From Helicostylum pulchrum (Eukaryota; Mucoromycota; Mucoromycetes; Mucorales; Mucoraceae), in the NCBI GenBank assembly GCA_025677825.1, contig JAIXMO010000009.1:620001-684000 (forward strand): DNA of 64,000 nucleotides, read 5' to 3'. A model generated the notes under the pieces. It had not been told where the DNA came from. It saw nothing but the letters and a program-made list of their open reading frames with translations, and did not search any database. The translations under genes were made by a program, and so were the position numbers. Of this stretch, positions 50,311 to 59,975 are shown one piece after another. Position 1 is the stretch's first letter. The number at the start of each line of letters is the position of its first letter.

Positions 50311-51306
50311 ATGTTCAAGTCAGTCATTGGTTTGGCCTTAAGGTCAACCCGTACGCAACCTATTAAATTAATGTCACGCCAATATACCAAACCAGCCTTT
50401 ACAACTATTGATAAAGCCGAAGTACAAAAGTTTAGTGACAAGGCAGCCGAATGGTGGGATCCTTCTGGCGAATTCTCCATGTTGCAATTATTGAATCCCT
50501 GCCGTGTATCTTATATTCGAGACCAAGTAGTAGGACAAGGAAGTGACTTGGCTAAAAGTGGGAAACCTTTTGAAGGAATTAAAATGTTGGATATCGGTTG
50601 TGGTGGTGGACTTTTATCAGAGGTAATAAATATATTTTCGAATTTTTGGTACAGACGATTTAAACAAAATACAGTCTCTTGTACGACTCGGTGGTGATGT
50701 TGTAGGTGCAGATGCTTCATATGATAATATTCAAATGGCAAAGATACATTCTCGTAAAGACCCTAGTTTATGGAGAGGACCTGGAAAGATTGATTATCGT
50801 AATACAACTGCAGGTAAATAATAATAATAATAATAATAATAATAAAGACGCATACTGACACATACTATTATACAGAGGATATTTTAGCTAATAGTGAAAA
50901 ATTTGATATTGTATTGGCTATGGAAATTATTGAACACGTAAATGAGCCACTTGAGTTTTTAAGAACGTGTGCCGATCTTGTTCGCCCTGGCGGGGATTTG
51001 TTTATTTCTACCATGTCTCGTACACCCATTTCATATGGATTAACAGTATTTTTAGCCGAAAAAGTACTTGGTATGGTTCATGAGGGTACACACGACTGGA
51101 GTAAATATATCAAAAGTAGAGAATTAATTGAAGCTATTGAATCTTTTGGTAATGAATGGGATGTTAAAGACATTCGTGGTATCTTTTGGGACCCCATTTG
51201 CAGAGAATGGAAGTTTACTGAAAGAAATGGATTAGTTGGATATGGCGGACTTGAAGCATTAGAAGTTAATTACATATTGAGAGCTTCCAAAAAAATGACA
51301 CAATAA
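50311..51306 (+). CDS. COQ3: Ubiquinone biosynthesis O-methyltransferase COQ3
   Basis: Three exons (50311-50622, 50675-50813 and 50876-51306) encode about 293 residues. The N-terminal 30 residues are basic and Ser/Thr-rich ([20 protein letters not shown]), fitting a mitochondrial presequence. [16 protein letters not shown] is a COQ3/UbiG block. The SAM-binding motif I is [13 protein letters not shown]. Then come [20 protein letters not shown] and [12 protein letters not shown], and [18 protein letters not shown]. It methylates hydroxylated polyprenylbenzene rings in two steps of coenzyme Q synthesis. The second intron carries a (TAA)n run. Confidence 0.92.
50816..50845. repeat. (TAA)n microsatellite in a COQ3 intron
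   Basis: About nine TAA/ATA units just after the donor of the second intron. Confidence 0.85.
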
Positions 51307-51421
51307 TATATGTACATGTATATAAAAAATGTTATTTTAATGAAGTAATAGTAGTAGTAATAATAATAAAAGAAGGAGAATAATGAATAAATACGAATAA
51401 AGAGAGAGACATACACACAAA

Positions 51422-52996
51422 CTATACAGCAGCAACAGCTACTGCTGTAGTTGGTTTGGTTGCTTTTTCTTTTGGTACAACAACAGCACCTGCTTGCTGC
51501 TCTTTTTGCTTTTTAAGTTTAGCATTTTCAAGCGCTCTGGAAAAGGCAGAAGCGGCATTTGTGTCGCCTTTTTTATCTGTGGCAATCTTTAATCTATTCA
51601 TAGCACGAATTGCACCTACAGCACTTTGCAAAGTTCTTTTCGGGTTAAAGTTTTCGCGAACTGTTTCTAAAATATCAATGTCGTTAATATCGTTACTTGT
51701 CATCCATGTGTGCTTCATTGCTTGTGTAGCAGTTAATCTCTTTTTATCATCCAAAGTTAAAAGAGCGCGAATGAAATCCTTGGCTTTAAAGAAAAAAAAA
51801 AGTATAAATTTTAGCCTTGTTTTGTTTGCATGTGATTTTTTTTTGTTTTTTACCTTCAATTGAAATATTTCTCCAGTATCTTTCATGAAAGTCGTATCTA
51901 GCATTTGTAATTTCATCAACTAATTCTACTTGATCTTCAGCTTGAAATGGTTGATAACCACATAATAAAGTATAAGTAATGACGCCAATTGCCCACATAT
52001 CAATGGCTGAGCCATATCCCTTTTGAGTTAACACCTCAGGTGCTATTAAAATTATGTGTTAGAAAAAGGGAAGATTAACGGAAATAATGCACGTACCGAC
52101 ATAACCAGGTGATCCACAAACAGTCTCCAGTGCAGATGTTTTTGAGTTAGTTTTAGCGATTCTATATTTGAAGCTATTAATTTCTTTGTTTGTACCAGCC
52201 ACATTTGTACGTTACCCAAAATCACAAATAACCAAGTCCGCATTAGATTCAGGCGTTTTGAACAGAAGGTTCTCTGGTTTCATATCTATATTAGGGCCTT
52301 AATTAATGAATTGTCATACATTTAGCTATAGAGTTATTTTATACCTCTGTGTACAATATCATGGCTATGTAAGTATTCAAGACCTTTCAAAACTGATTTA
52401 ATTACTTGAACTGCATCCTTTTCAGAGAACTTTCCTCTTTCAAATAACCGATCAAACAATTCACCGCCTGTTGCACTACATTTTAAATATATATATCAAG
52501 TTAGTTTATCGAGAATTTTAAGAGTACACGAGCACGCGCTTACAGTTCAAAAACAAGATAAAATTTGTCTCTGTAATTAAATGATCATCAGTATATATAA
52601 TATAAAAAAAGATGGTTCCTTTTTTTTTAAAAAAAAGTAAGATATACCTTGACTCAAAGCTATCATAAAATCCAATTACATTTGGATGATCTAAACTAGT
52701 CAAGACATCTACTTCGTCTTTAACCATATCTAAGTGATCCTTTACGTTACGTTTAGGAATAATTTTAATAGCAACTTCCTTTCCGTCACTAATTCTAACT
52801 GCTTTCTTTACTGCACCAAAAGAACCACTTCCTACAAATAAATAAAAAATGAGAATTAGACTTGCCCCAAATTTATTGTGGAATGAGATTCTTTACCAAG
52901 AACTTCAGAGAAAGTATAGCCCTTTTTCTTTTCATAAGAAAGAGGTTGTGATACACCTCCATGAACAATAGTGTCAAGCGCTTTAAAGAGTCCCAT
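51422..52996 (-). CDS. Ca2+/calmodulin-dependent protein kinase (CaMK1 type)
   Basis: A minus-strand gene with about eight exons. I choose ATG 52996 (MGLFKALDTIVHGG), the start of the kinase-type leader; an upstream in-frame ATG at 53059 would add a hydrophobic leader of no clear use. Kinase motifs are SGSFGAVKKA (Gly loop), EVAIKIIPK (Lys), HSHDIVHRD then MKPENLLF, ICDFG, ETVCGSPGYVAPEVL (activation loop and P+1), DMWAIGVITYTLLCGYQPF, and HTWM at the end. The C-terminal helix region RTLQSAVGAIRAMNRLKIA fits the autoinhibitory/calmodulin-binding segment, followed by an Ala/Lys-rich tail. The loop exon must join DFG to FKYRIAKTNSK, which restores the frame. It is a Ser/Thr kinase, with no transit peptide. 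Confidence 0.87.
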
Positions 52997-53303
52997 AATT
53001 GGAGTTAATAAAAAAGAAAAAATAAGTTGGAGAAGAAAAAGAGGAGAAGAAAGGTGCATCGTGAAACTAGAACATGAGAATTTTTTTTTATCGGGGCAAG
53101 TGTTTAAATGTTCTTTTTAGGGGTTGAATGTTGTACAAACAGCCGGCCCTTTTGTTTCGATGAGAAGCCACTCTGGCTTTCAAGAAAGAAAGAAAAGGAG
53201 GTGCCACTCGGTCCGTGAAACACGAATATCATGTCATATTAGCCTATAATATGTGCCAAGACTATATTAATCTCTGTCCTTCAATACAGAATACAGATTT
53301 TTA

Positions 53304-55832
53304 GTCTTAATTGGTACGCTTGGTACGACTCCAAAATAAATTTGGCACACTTTATTATTTTTTTTGGCAAGCGTTTTTTTATTTTTTGTACGGTTTGAAA
53401 ATAGAAGTTGGGACGAATTTTTTTTTTTTTTTTGGTACGAAATACATTTTTATTTTGGGATTAAATATGTAGGAAAAGATAACATACAGTGATAATATTT
53501 ACCTTAAGCCTAGTTCTTTGTTAATACACCTGTCTCAGAAGGTCTCAGCATGTCTGATCCAACCTTGGCAGTCTTGAACAGTAACAGATCCGCAAGCTCC
53601 AGGAGGACGCGATGTCAAATTATCTGCTTTATCAAGTGGGTTTCTCTTGATATTGCTCTTTATTTTTGACCAGCATTCTTCGATCGGGTTTAAAAAAGGA
53701 ATCATAATTATTAATCACTGGAGATAGCAATGATAAATTAATCACCAGTGACAAGTCAGTGTGGAATCTGAGCTATGAAATAGTAAAGATTCAAAAATAA
53801 AATAAAAACACAAAAGATACAAGAAAGTAATCAGTCGCAAAATCAGATAAAAGTTTTATTTACGTGAAAAAGGTAGAGGTTTATAGCTTTTTCATGTCTG
53901 AGTTTACAGATAAAATAAGTGTGTTTGTGCCACGCTTATAGTGCCACACATTCCATATCTAATTTCCTGCCGTGATTATATAATCCAGTCTTTCGGACAA
54001 GGCATGCAATTATGGAAATCCTCTAATCCTGTATCCAGACATCAGTTATTACTGGACGATGTTGATAAGGCTTAGTTAAAATAAATATGTATTAGTCATA
54101 ATGTGTGGTATTTTACCATAAATTAACGCAAGAGACTGTACCTTAAATAATTGAGGTTCTCACGTAACACCTCAATATCATTGTACTAATTAATATTTTA
54201 GCCATTTACTTGTACCACCTTAAACGACAATCATGTTACCCTGGTTGTTCTTTAACTATAAAAAGAATATTAAGAGGAGCAACCTTTTGCTCCCTCTCTT
54301 GTTTTTTAAAAGTAATTTTAATCAATAAAGATCTATAAGAAGTTTCATCTTATTTTACTGTTGTCTCTTTTATTATTTTAATTTGATACTATTTATCACA
54401 TAATGGTTAAAGTTGTGAGATAATCAAGTATGCGTAAATATATATGAAAATATATATCTGTATATATGCTTGACCACATCAATCAGTCACTGATGATAGC
54501 TATTAATCACCAGGCGTTAGCACCAGTGATTAATTTAGCACTCTAAGCACTTTGTTTCGCCTTACTCTGAGTAAGGAGGCATGAACAAAGGTTAATACCC
54601 TCTCTTATTAATAGCATCAACAACAAATGCAGAGTGGTGAATTCTACAATTATCCATTACTATGAAAAATCCCTTTTTGTCGTGCCTATCAAGTGTGTTC
54701 ATTGTTGCTTCCAAAATCTTGACAATAAATGATATGCCGTGGTTCCCTTTTTCAAAGGCTTTTTCTTCTCAGGGTCTTTTGCTTTTCTTTTTTTGGTGGC
54801 AGGGTTTGCATACTCTTGTTCAAGCTTTTCTGCAGCCACCTTTGTTAAAGGATCAACTTTTGAAAAATTGACTGTTCCAAAATACGCAATGCATCCAACG
54901 ATACTGATATTAGCACCTCTTTGCTTGTGAACAGTAACATTCGCTGGCTCTCCTACTTTGGACCAAGCTCGCCCTCTTATCATATGCGTATTAAAGCCTG
55001 CTTCATTTACAAATACGCAATTCTTTTTAAAGTCGACGCCAATTTCCTTCCATTTACTTACCACCTCACAACGAAGGCGAATTGTTCGTTCAGCGTTTCT
55101 TTCTTCGTTGTATATAGATGCTCTCTTTAACGAAAAAAACACAATTTACTGTTACATGCTTCCACAGAGAAGGGATAGAAATATCCTCTAAGTCTGGAAA
55201 TTGCTAGAGAAGAACTTCTTTGGCCAATTCAAGTGTTATAGACTTGTGGTTGTCAAGGTAATCAATCAAAAACAGGGAATGCTGACCGAAAAGCTTTTGT
55301 TTCGTACCACTGTTCTTGGCTTTCGGAGCAAAATCAGGCAGTACACTACTGTTGCTATCGTTGAATTCCTCGAGCAGCTTGTAAGCGCTTTGTCGAGGAA
55401 TGTTACAACGTACTGCCGCTTTAGGTACAGTAGTACTTTCGTCTTGCATTATCTGTATGAACATGCGCACTTGCTCGGGTGTGTACTTATTGCACTTTTT
55501 GCTACCGTCGTCAATAGATACAGTCTTTATGTTTTCCGTAAGCGAGTCGATTTCCATAGTTGTGTCCACTTTTCGAATTTCGGTAGGTGGTGAATCGAAG
55601 TCAATGATCTTTTCGATGTCGCCGTATTGATAGGCCACATCTTCCATCTGTTCTTCAGACTCATCGTCAATAATATAATAGTCGCTTGGAGGTATAAAGT
55701 TAATGAAGTCCATGTTAATTTCTAAATGATCTGGTACCAAAAAAAAAAGAAACACGCCTAAAAACTTCTGTCATTTAATCCCAAAAAAAAATTAATTCGT
55801 CCCAAAAAAAAATCAAGCGTACCAATTAAGAC
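53304..55832 (-). mobile_element. Tc1/IS630-type DNA transposon with perfect terminal repeats and TA duplication
   Basis: The ends are the 19-bp perfect inverted repeat GTCTTAATTGGTACGCTTG at 53304-53322, reversed at 55814-55832. TA lies directly outside both ends (53302-53303 and 55833-55834), the target duplication of the Tc1/mariner superfamily. Inside the ends further blocks (TGGGACGAATT, TTTTGGGATTAAAT) also match inverted. The minus-strand transposase starts at MDFINFIPPSDYYII and has a helix-turn-helix region (TPEQVRMFIQIM, then PKAAVRCNIPRQSAYKLLEE). The first catalytic block reads FVNEAGFNTHM, with Asn where Asp is expected; the second is VMDNCRIHHS; the third is FLNPIEECWSKIK. An insertion (53700-54567) splits the gene, a TAA precedes PLFMPPYS, and the frame shifts near 54700. 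It is inactive. Confidence 0.83.
53700..54567. mobile_element. 868-bp insertion nested in the Tc1-type transposase
   Basis: The transposase reads PLFMPPYS up to 54568 and continues PFLNPIEECW from 53699, so these 868 bases are an insertion. Near its ends are inverted blocks ATTAATCACTGG (53710-53721) and CCAGTGATTAAT (54523-54534), with further TTAATCACCAGTGA-like copies. No coding frame is present. It is probably a non-autonomous inverted-repeat element (MITE-like). A target duplication is not obvious. Confidence 0.6.
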
Positions 55833-55868
55833 TAAAAACCTTTGAGACAATAATGAATATTCAATCTG

Positions 55869-56050
55869 AACTTGAAAAAAAAAAAGAGGTAAACTTAAAA
55901 AAAAAGAGGTAAACTTAAAAAAAAAAGAGGTAAACCTGGAAAAAAACGAGGTAAACCTGAGGTAAACTAAATGTGAGCCTGGAAAAAAACCAGGTAAACT
56001 GAGCCTAAAAAAACTTAGTAGACAGAGTCTGAAAAAAAACTAAGTAAATA
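55869..56050. repeat. Imperfect minisatellite of about 22-25 nt units
   Basis: At least seven units of the form A(6-10)-GAGGTAAACCT/TTA follow each other with drift (GAGGTAAACTT, GAGGTAAACCTG, CAGGTAAACTGAG). It begins about 37 bases outside the right end of the Tc1-type element. Confidence 0.75.
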
Positions 56051-56177
56051 CACAGGTTTTTTTTTTTTGGAAATAAATTACGCGTCCTTTTTATTTGTAA
56101 AGGTAACGTATTTGAATAGACACAGTTTACTCAGGAATTAAGCTAAATGAATTAGAATTAGTTGCATCTACATTCAA

Positions 56178-56417
56178 ATGATTAATGATGACTTGGAAAT
56201 ATCTCGAGAGAGAGCGATTTGCATGCTTTATTGCAAAGAATATAGTGAAGAAAATGCCAATGAACTCCTAAAGAGAATTGATAATAAAAATGAATTAGAT
56301 ATTTGTTACCAAACTAGTCCATTAAAGCCAGCGCTTGCTCCAATTTCTAGAATTTTTGCTGAACCTCATATTTACAAGCGATATAAATCAAATAAAGATA
56401 TTGTAAAAAATAAATAA
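56178..56417 (+). CDS. Small ORF with a paralogous fragment at 57.8-58.2 kb
   Basis: It encodes 79 residues with CMLYCKEYSEENANELLKRI and ELDICYQTSPLKPALAPISR, then AEPHIYKRYK. A minus-strand segment at about 57845-58010 reads VDICYLGDPRKPVIASLDTI and AEPLIYKR, clearly related. The family is not recognised and the ORF may be one exon of a decayed gene. Confidence 0.4.
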   Translation: MINDDLEISRERAICMLYCKEYSEENANELLKRIDNKNELDICYQTSPLKPALAPISRIFAEPHIYKRYKSNKDIVKNK

Positions 56418-56518
56418 AATTAGTCGCATTTATTTAACTTCTCCTATTTAATGGAAATGATGAATTAGCAATATAGTGAATATTTATGAATAATTAGGGG
56501 GGGATAACAATTTTTTTA

Positions 56519-56680
56519 CACTTCTTTAGACCTTTGTCGTGGAGATTTTCGACAATTAAAAGGAAGAAGTACATTGATGTCATTGAGAATTTGTGTACGA
56601 TCATATTCAACAACGTCAGAAATAAAAGGGAAGCAGTCTACTACTATTTTTTCAATTGATTCGTTATCCCTACAAAAGCA
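56519..56680 (-). pseudogene. Minus-strand relic related to the small gene at 56689-57175
   Basis: Reads NESIEKIVVDCFPFISDVV, then LLPFNCRKSPRQRSKEV and stop. It matches the C-terminus of the next gene (LKKIIIDKLPF..., FNCRTNSNQRSKQI) in inverted orientation. Confidence 0.4.
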
Positions 56681-56688
56681 ATCAGTAG

Positions 56689-57175
56689 ATGCACTTTATC
56701 TGCTCCAGTGCTTCGTCTCTAATCTCATCACGTGATTTAAATTGTGATAAAAGTATTGAGAAATTAGAAAAAGTAAATGGAAACACCCAAGGTATATTCA
56801 ATAGCTTTGAAAATATAATCTCCAATATTAATATGATTGGTTTTTTTTTCTAGACTTATTAAAGTTTCTAGAAACTACACAAAATAATGTTTGCTTGGTC
56901 ATAATAGACTTTACAGGTTTATCGACAAATACTGACGATTTGAAGAACTTTGTAAGGTATTTATGCGTTATTTTATTTTAATATTGAACAGAACGTTTCA
57001 CAAATGTTTTATAATATGTAATAATCACAAAAAGCTAAAGAAAATTATCATCGATAAGCTTCCTTTTGAAAATGAAACGGAGTCCATCACAAGAGAAATT
57101 ATACTAGAAAACTCCTCAATAGTAAATCTTTTCAATTGCCGGACAAACTCAAATCAGAGATCAAAACAGATCTAA
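56689..57175 (+). CDS. Small spliced gene of unknown function
   Basis: Three exon-like pieces with proper GT...AG borders. MHFICSSASSLISSRDLNC ... EKVNGNTQ joins to DLLKFLETTQNNVCLVIIDF (acceptor after TTTTTCTAG near 56854), which joins to RTFHKCFIICNNHKKLKKII (after ATTGAACAG near 56990) and ends with SNQRSKQI and TAA. The product is about 130 residues. The frame holds across both junctions, so this may be a real gene or a recent relic. The domain is not recognised; VCLVIIDF looks like a buried beta strand. Confidence 0.4.
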
Positions 57176-58315
57176 GCAAAAATTATCCATGAACAAAACT
57201 TCTTTTTTCAATATATAACTAAATAAAGCAGAATGTATCATTGTGTTACTAAAAAGTTTTCCTATTCATCTCTTTAAAAAATGGTGAGTACTTGGGCACA
57301 CAACTGAATTTAGGACAAAAAACTTGTTTTGCAACAGAGTCTCATAATTATTAGTTTCATCTTATTTCAGAATTAGTAATTAAGATAGAACCAAATAAAG
57401 ACAATGCAGCAGCAAAAGTCTGTTTTACTACCCTTCTTTTAGGTGATCTTTATATAAAAAACCCCAAATTTCACCAACAAAAGAGACATGAGTATTTTCT
57501 TCAAAGTTAGGAAATTGTTTCTTTTATCCATATTGTAACTTCAATATATTTTACACAATTGAGGATTCATTTTTAAATTTTATCAACTATTGAAAATCTT
57601 CAACTAAGCTATTACTGAAAGAAAGCCAAAGCTCGAAGGTAAAAGAGGCTTGTTTTCATAAAAGCAAAGAAACCTTTTATTATCAATTACTTTGTTTATA
57701 GTTAGGATTATCACGACAAGGGTTTTTGTCGTGTATTATGATTATTTTCAAAAATAAATGGGCCATTCAAGCCCAGTAAAACATCGAAAAAAGTATCGAA
57801 TTACGAAAGTTGCTTCAAAGGAAAAATGAAACAGGATTTACATACCTCTTGTAGATTAGAGGTTCAGCCAAAATTGTGTCTAAAGAGGCAATAACTGGTT
57901 TTCTTGGATCGCCTAAATAACAGATGTCCACTCCTCCTACATCAGCACCAAAATCTTCTATTTTTTTGGAAATTTTATATAGTTTTCTTCAGTACATTCC
58001 TGAGAAAAATACATGCATACTACTTTTTTGCGCGTAATTAGCATTTTGTTGTTTAAGGGAAAGCAATAGAAAAGTACCCAAATTTCTGTTTCCGAGACAC
58101 TACAGTAATTGGTCCTCCCAACTAAAAAAAAATATTTACGACTCCGATATCTTTTGGTACAGCTTGGTACAACTTGGTACACTCACTCAGTGAACTTGGT
58201 ACAGCTTGGTACAGCTTGGTACATTTTGCACACTCACTATAACCAATTCTAAGATTGAGTTTAACAAATGAATGTTTATTCTATTTATTTTTGCTAACAG
58301 CAGGGATTTATTTCA
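57176..58315. other. AT-rich desert with one gene relic and short tandem repeats
   Basis: A minus-strand relic at about 57845-58182 is related to the ORF at 56178. At 58148-58225 the block TTGGTACAGC is repeated about six times, similar to the inner end of the Tc1-type element. Otherwise nothing coding is seen. Confidence 0.4.
58148..58225. repeat. Short tandem repeat of CTTGGTACAG
   Basis: Around six 10-bp units, the array being interrupted once by ACTCACTCAGTGA. The core TTGGTAC is shared with the ends of the 53.3-55.8 kb transposon (ATTGGTACGCTTGGTACGAC). Confidence 0.75.
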
Positions 58316-58545
58316 AACTACGACATCCAGAAATATATTGAGCAATGAAGATATGTGTGTTTATCTCCCTCCATATTCTCCTGAGCTTAATCCCATTGAA
58401 CGATTTTGGTCAGTTTGTAAAAGTCAACTAAAGTGAGAGAAGCTTTTAAAAGAAACGCTGTCTTTCAAATTTTCTGAAGCCTTTAATAATACCTACTTGA
58501 GCGATCTGCAGGCTTTTTCAAATATTCTGCGTCAAAATTTCAAGA
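58316..58545 (+). mobile_element. C-terminal fragment of a second Tc1/IS630-type transposase
   Basis: The plus strand reads NEDMCVYLPPYSPELNPIER, then FWSVCKSQLK, a stop codon, and EKLLKETLSFKFSEAFNN. LPPYSPELNPIE-FWS is the third catalytic block of the Tc1/pogo/IS630 DDE transposases. N-terminal parts are missing, so it is a fragment; it is not the same subfamily as the element at 53.3 kb (PPYSPFLNPIEECW). Confidence 0.75.
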
Positions 58546-59853
58546 TTGTTTGGATGGGAAACCATTGTACAAAAAACATGTACGAATTTTTTTTTCCTTA
58601 AGTGTACGAAATTCCTAAAATGTACAAATACTTTCTGAATAAAGTGTGTAGAAAAAAAAATGATCTGAATAAAAAAGGGACTTTTTCCAAAAAAAAAAAG
58701 TAAGAGTACATAAACAGATAGATCCATTTTTTTCTGAAAAACAAGGGCCTTTATAATAATAAAAAAATCAATTGCCCACGTTTTGATTATGTTCAAAAGC
58801 CCAAGTAAAAATTCATTTATTCACTAAAAGTAAGAAAAGTTGCAAGTATATAAATATATAAAAAAAAGGTAGGTGCATTGTTTTTTGTTATGAAACTTTC
58901 TAAAAAAAGTACGGCTGTATGGTAATTTCTTTATATATTATTTCACTGGTACCAAAAGAACTAAGGGGGTAGTCCGTAATCGCCGTAAAGATCATGTAAA
59001 ACACCTACGGTTTAACTTGTCATCAGAATATGCAGTTACACGCTTCATCTGCTCTAATTATTATATAGACTCACGCAAAGTGTATTGGTGTTGGTTATTG
59101 GCTCAAACAAGTTTAGTTGAGAAATAAATCACAGGAGTCTTTTTGTAGAGGAGAGTGTCCTAGTATCATCCTAACAACTAAAAGGATATGGTGCTCCTAC
59201 CTCTTCAACTAGTTTATTTACTGTGCACCTACCTACAAAGCAAAGTACCTACCTTGTAAATAATATATAAACTACATAATATTAATAAAATCAAAATCAT
59301 TTAAAGACATTGTACCACCCTAAAAAAACGCACAGAATATGTGCTATTATTTTTTCGTTGACAGAAAACACATGCATAAACCATAAAATATTTTTGTGCT
59401 ACTTGGTGATATACTATTTTATATGTATGAATAGTTATATTTTATGTAAAAATTAGCGTCCAAATGACGATAGCGGCTATTGTGTCTTACTTATTCTTAA
59501 CAGAGCAATAAGATTTTTACGTAATTACTTATGTGAATTGCTATGAAAAGGAAAATTACATTTCGCTTACAGATACTGTATGAAAAATATCGGCCTTGGT
59601 ATAAATACTTTTAATGACCATTTGGGTTTAAGAGGGTTACCAAAGACTGGTTGTCCCTAAACTGGAAGTTATGTTTAATTTTCCAAGAGGACAAAAAAAG
59701 AAGCCGTGCTTTTTTTTTCGCAAGATAATTTTTGTTTGTTTTGAAAGGCTGGATTAGCGGGTAACTGTTTGTCTCGTTTTATCGCAATTAAATGAGGTAT
59801 TCACACATTCAGGAAAAAAGTGTGACATATATTTTAAGCTTCTTGCAACAAGT
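58546..59853. other. Long non-coding stretch, no gene seen
   Basis: 1.3 kb of stop-rich AT-rich DNA with A/T homopolymers. No RNA gene or known repeat can be supported. Confidence 0.45.
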
Positions 59854-59878
59854 GTAAAAATGATGAAATAGATCACAT
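59854..59878 (+). promoter_or_regulatory. 25-nt block repeated from 43507-43531
   Basis: It differs at one position from the earlier copy and lies about 100 bases before an ATG TAT ACC exon. Interpreted as part of a promoter of a repeated family. Confidence 0.4.
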
Positions 59879-59975
59879 ATAAAAGTGGCCATCCATTTTA
59901 TCAGCCTAAGGCGTATTTTTTTATTTTTTTAGAATAGTTAGATAATTACTTTTCTTCCTCCTTATCTCTATTGCA

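Noticed and set aside
52856..53059. Longer start of the CaM kinase (MHLSSPLFLL...)
   Set aside because: The extra residues look like hydrophobic leader with no expected function; MGLFKAL fits the usual kinase N-terminus.
54662..55191. Plus-strand ORFs over the Tc1-type element
   Set aside because: These are antisense shadows of the transposase reading frame on the minus strand.
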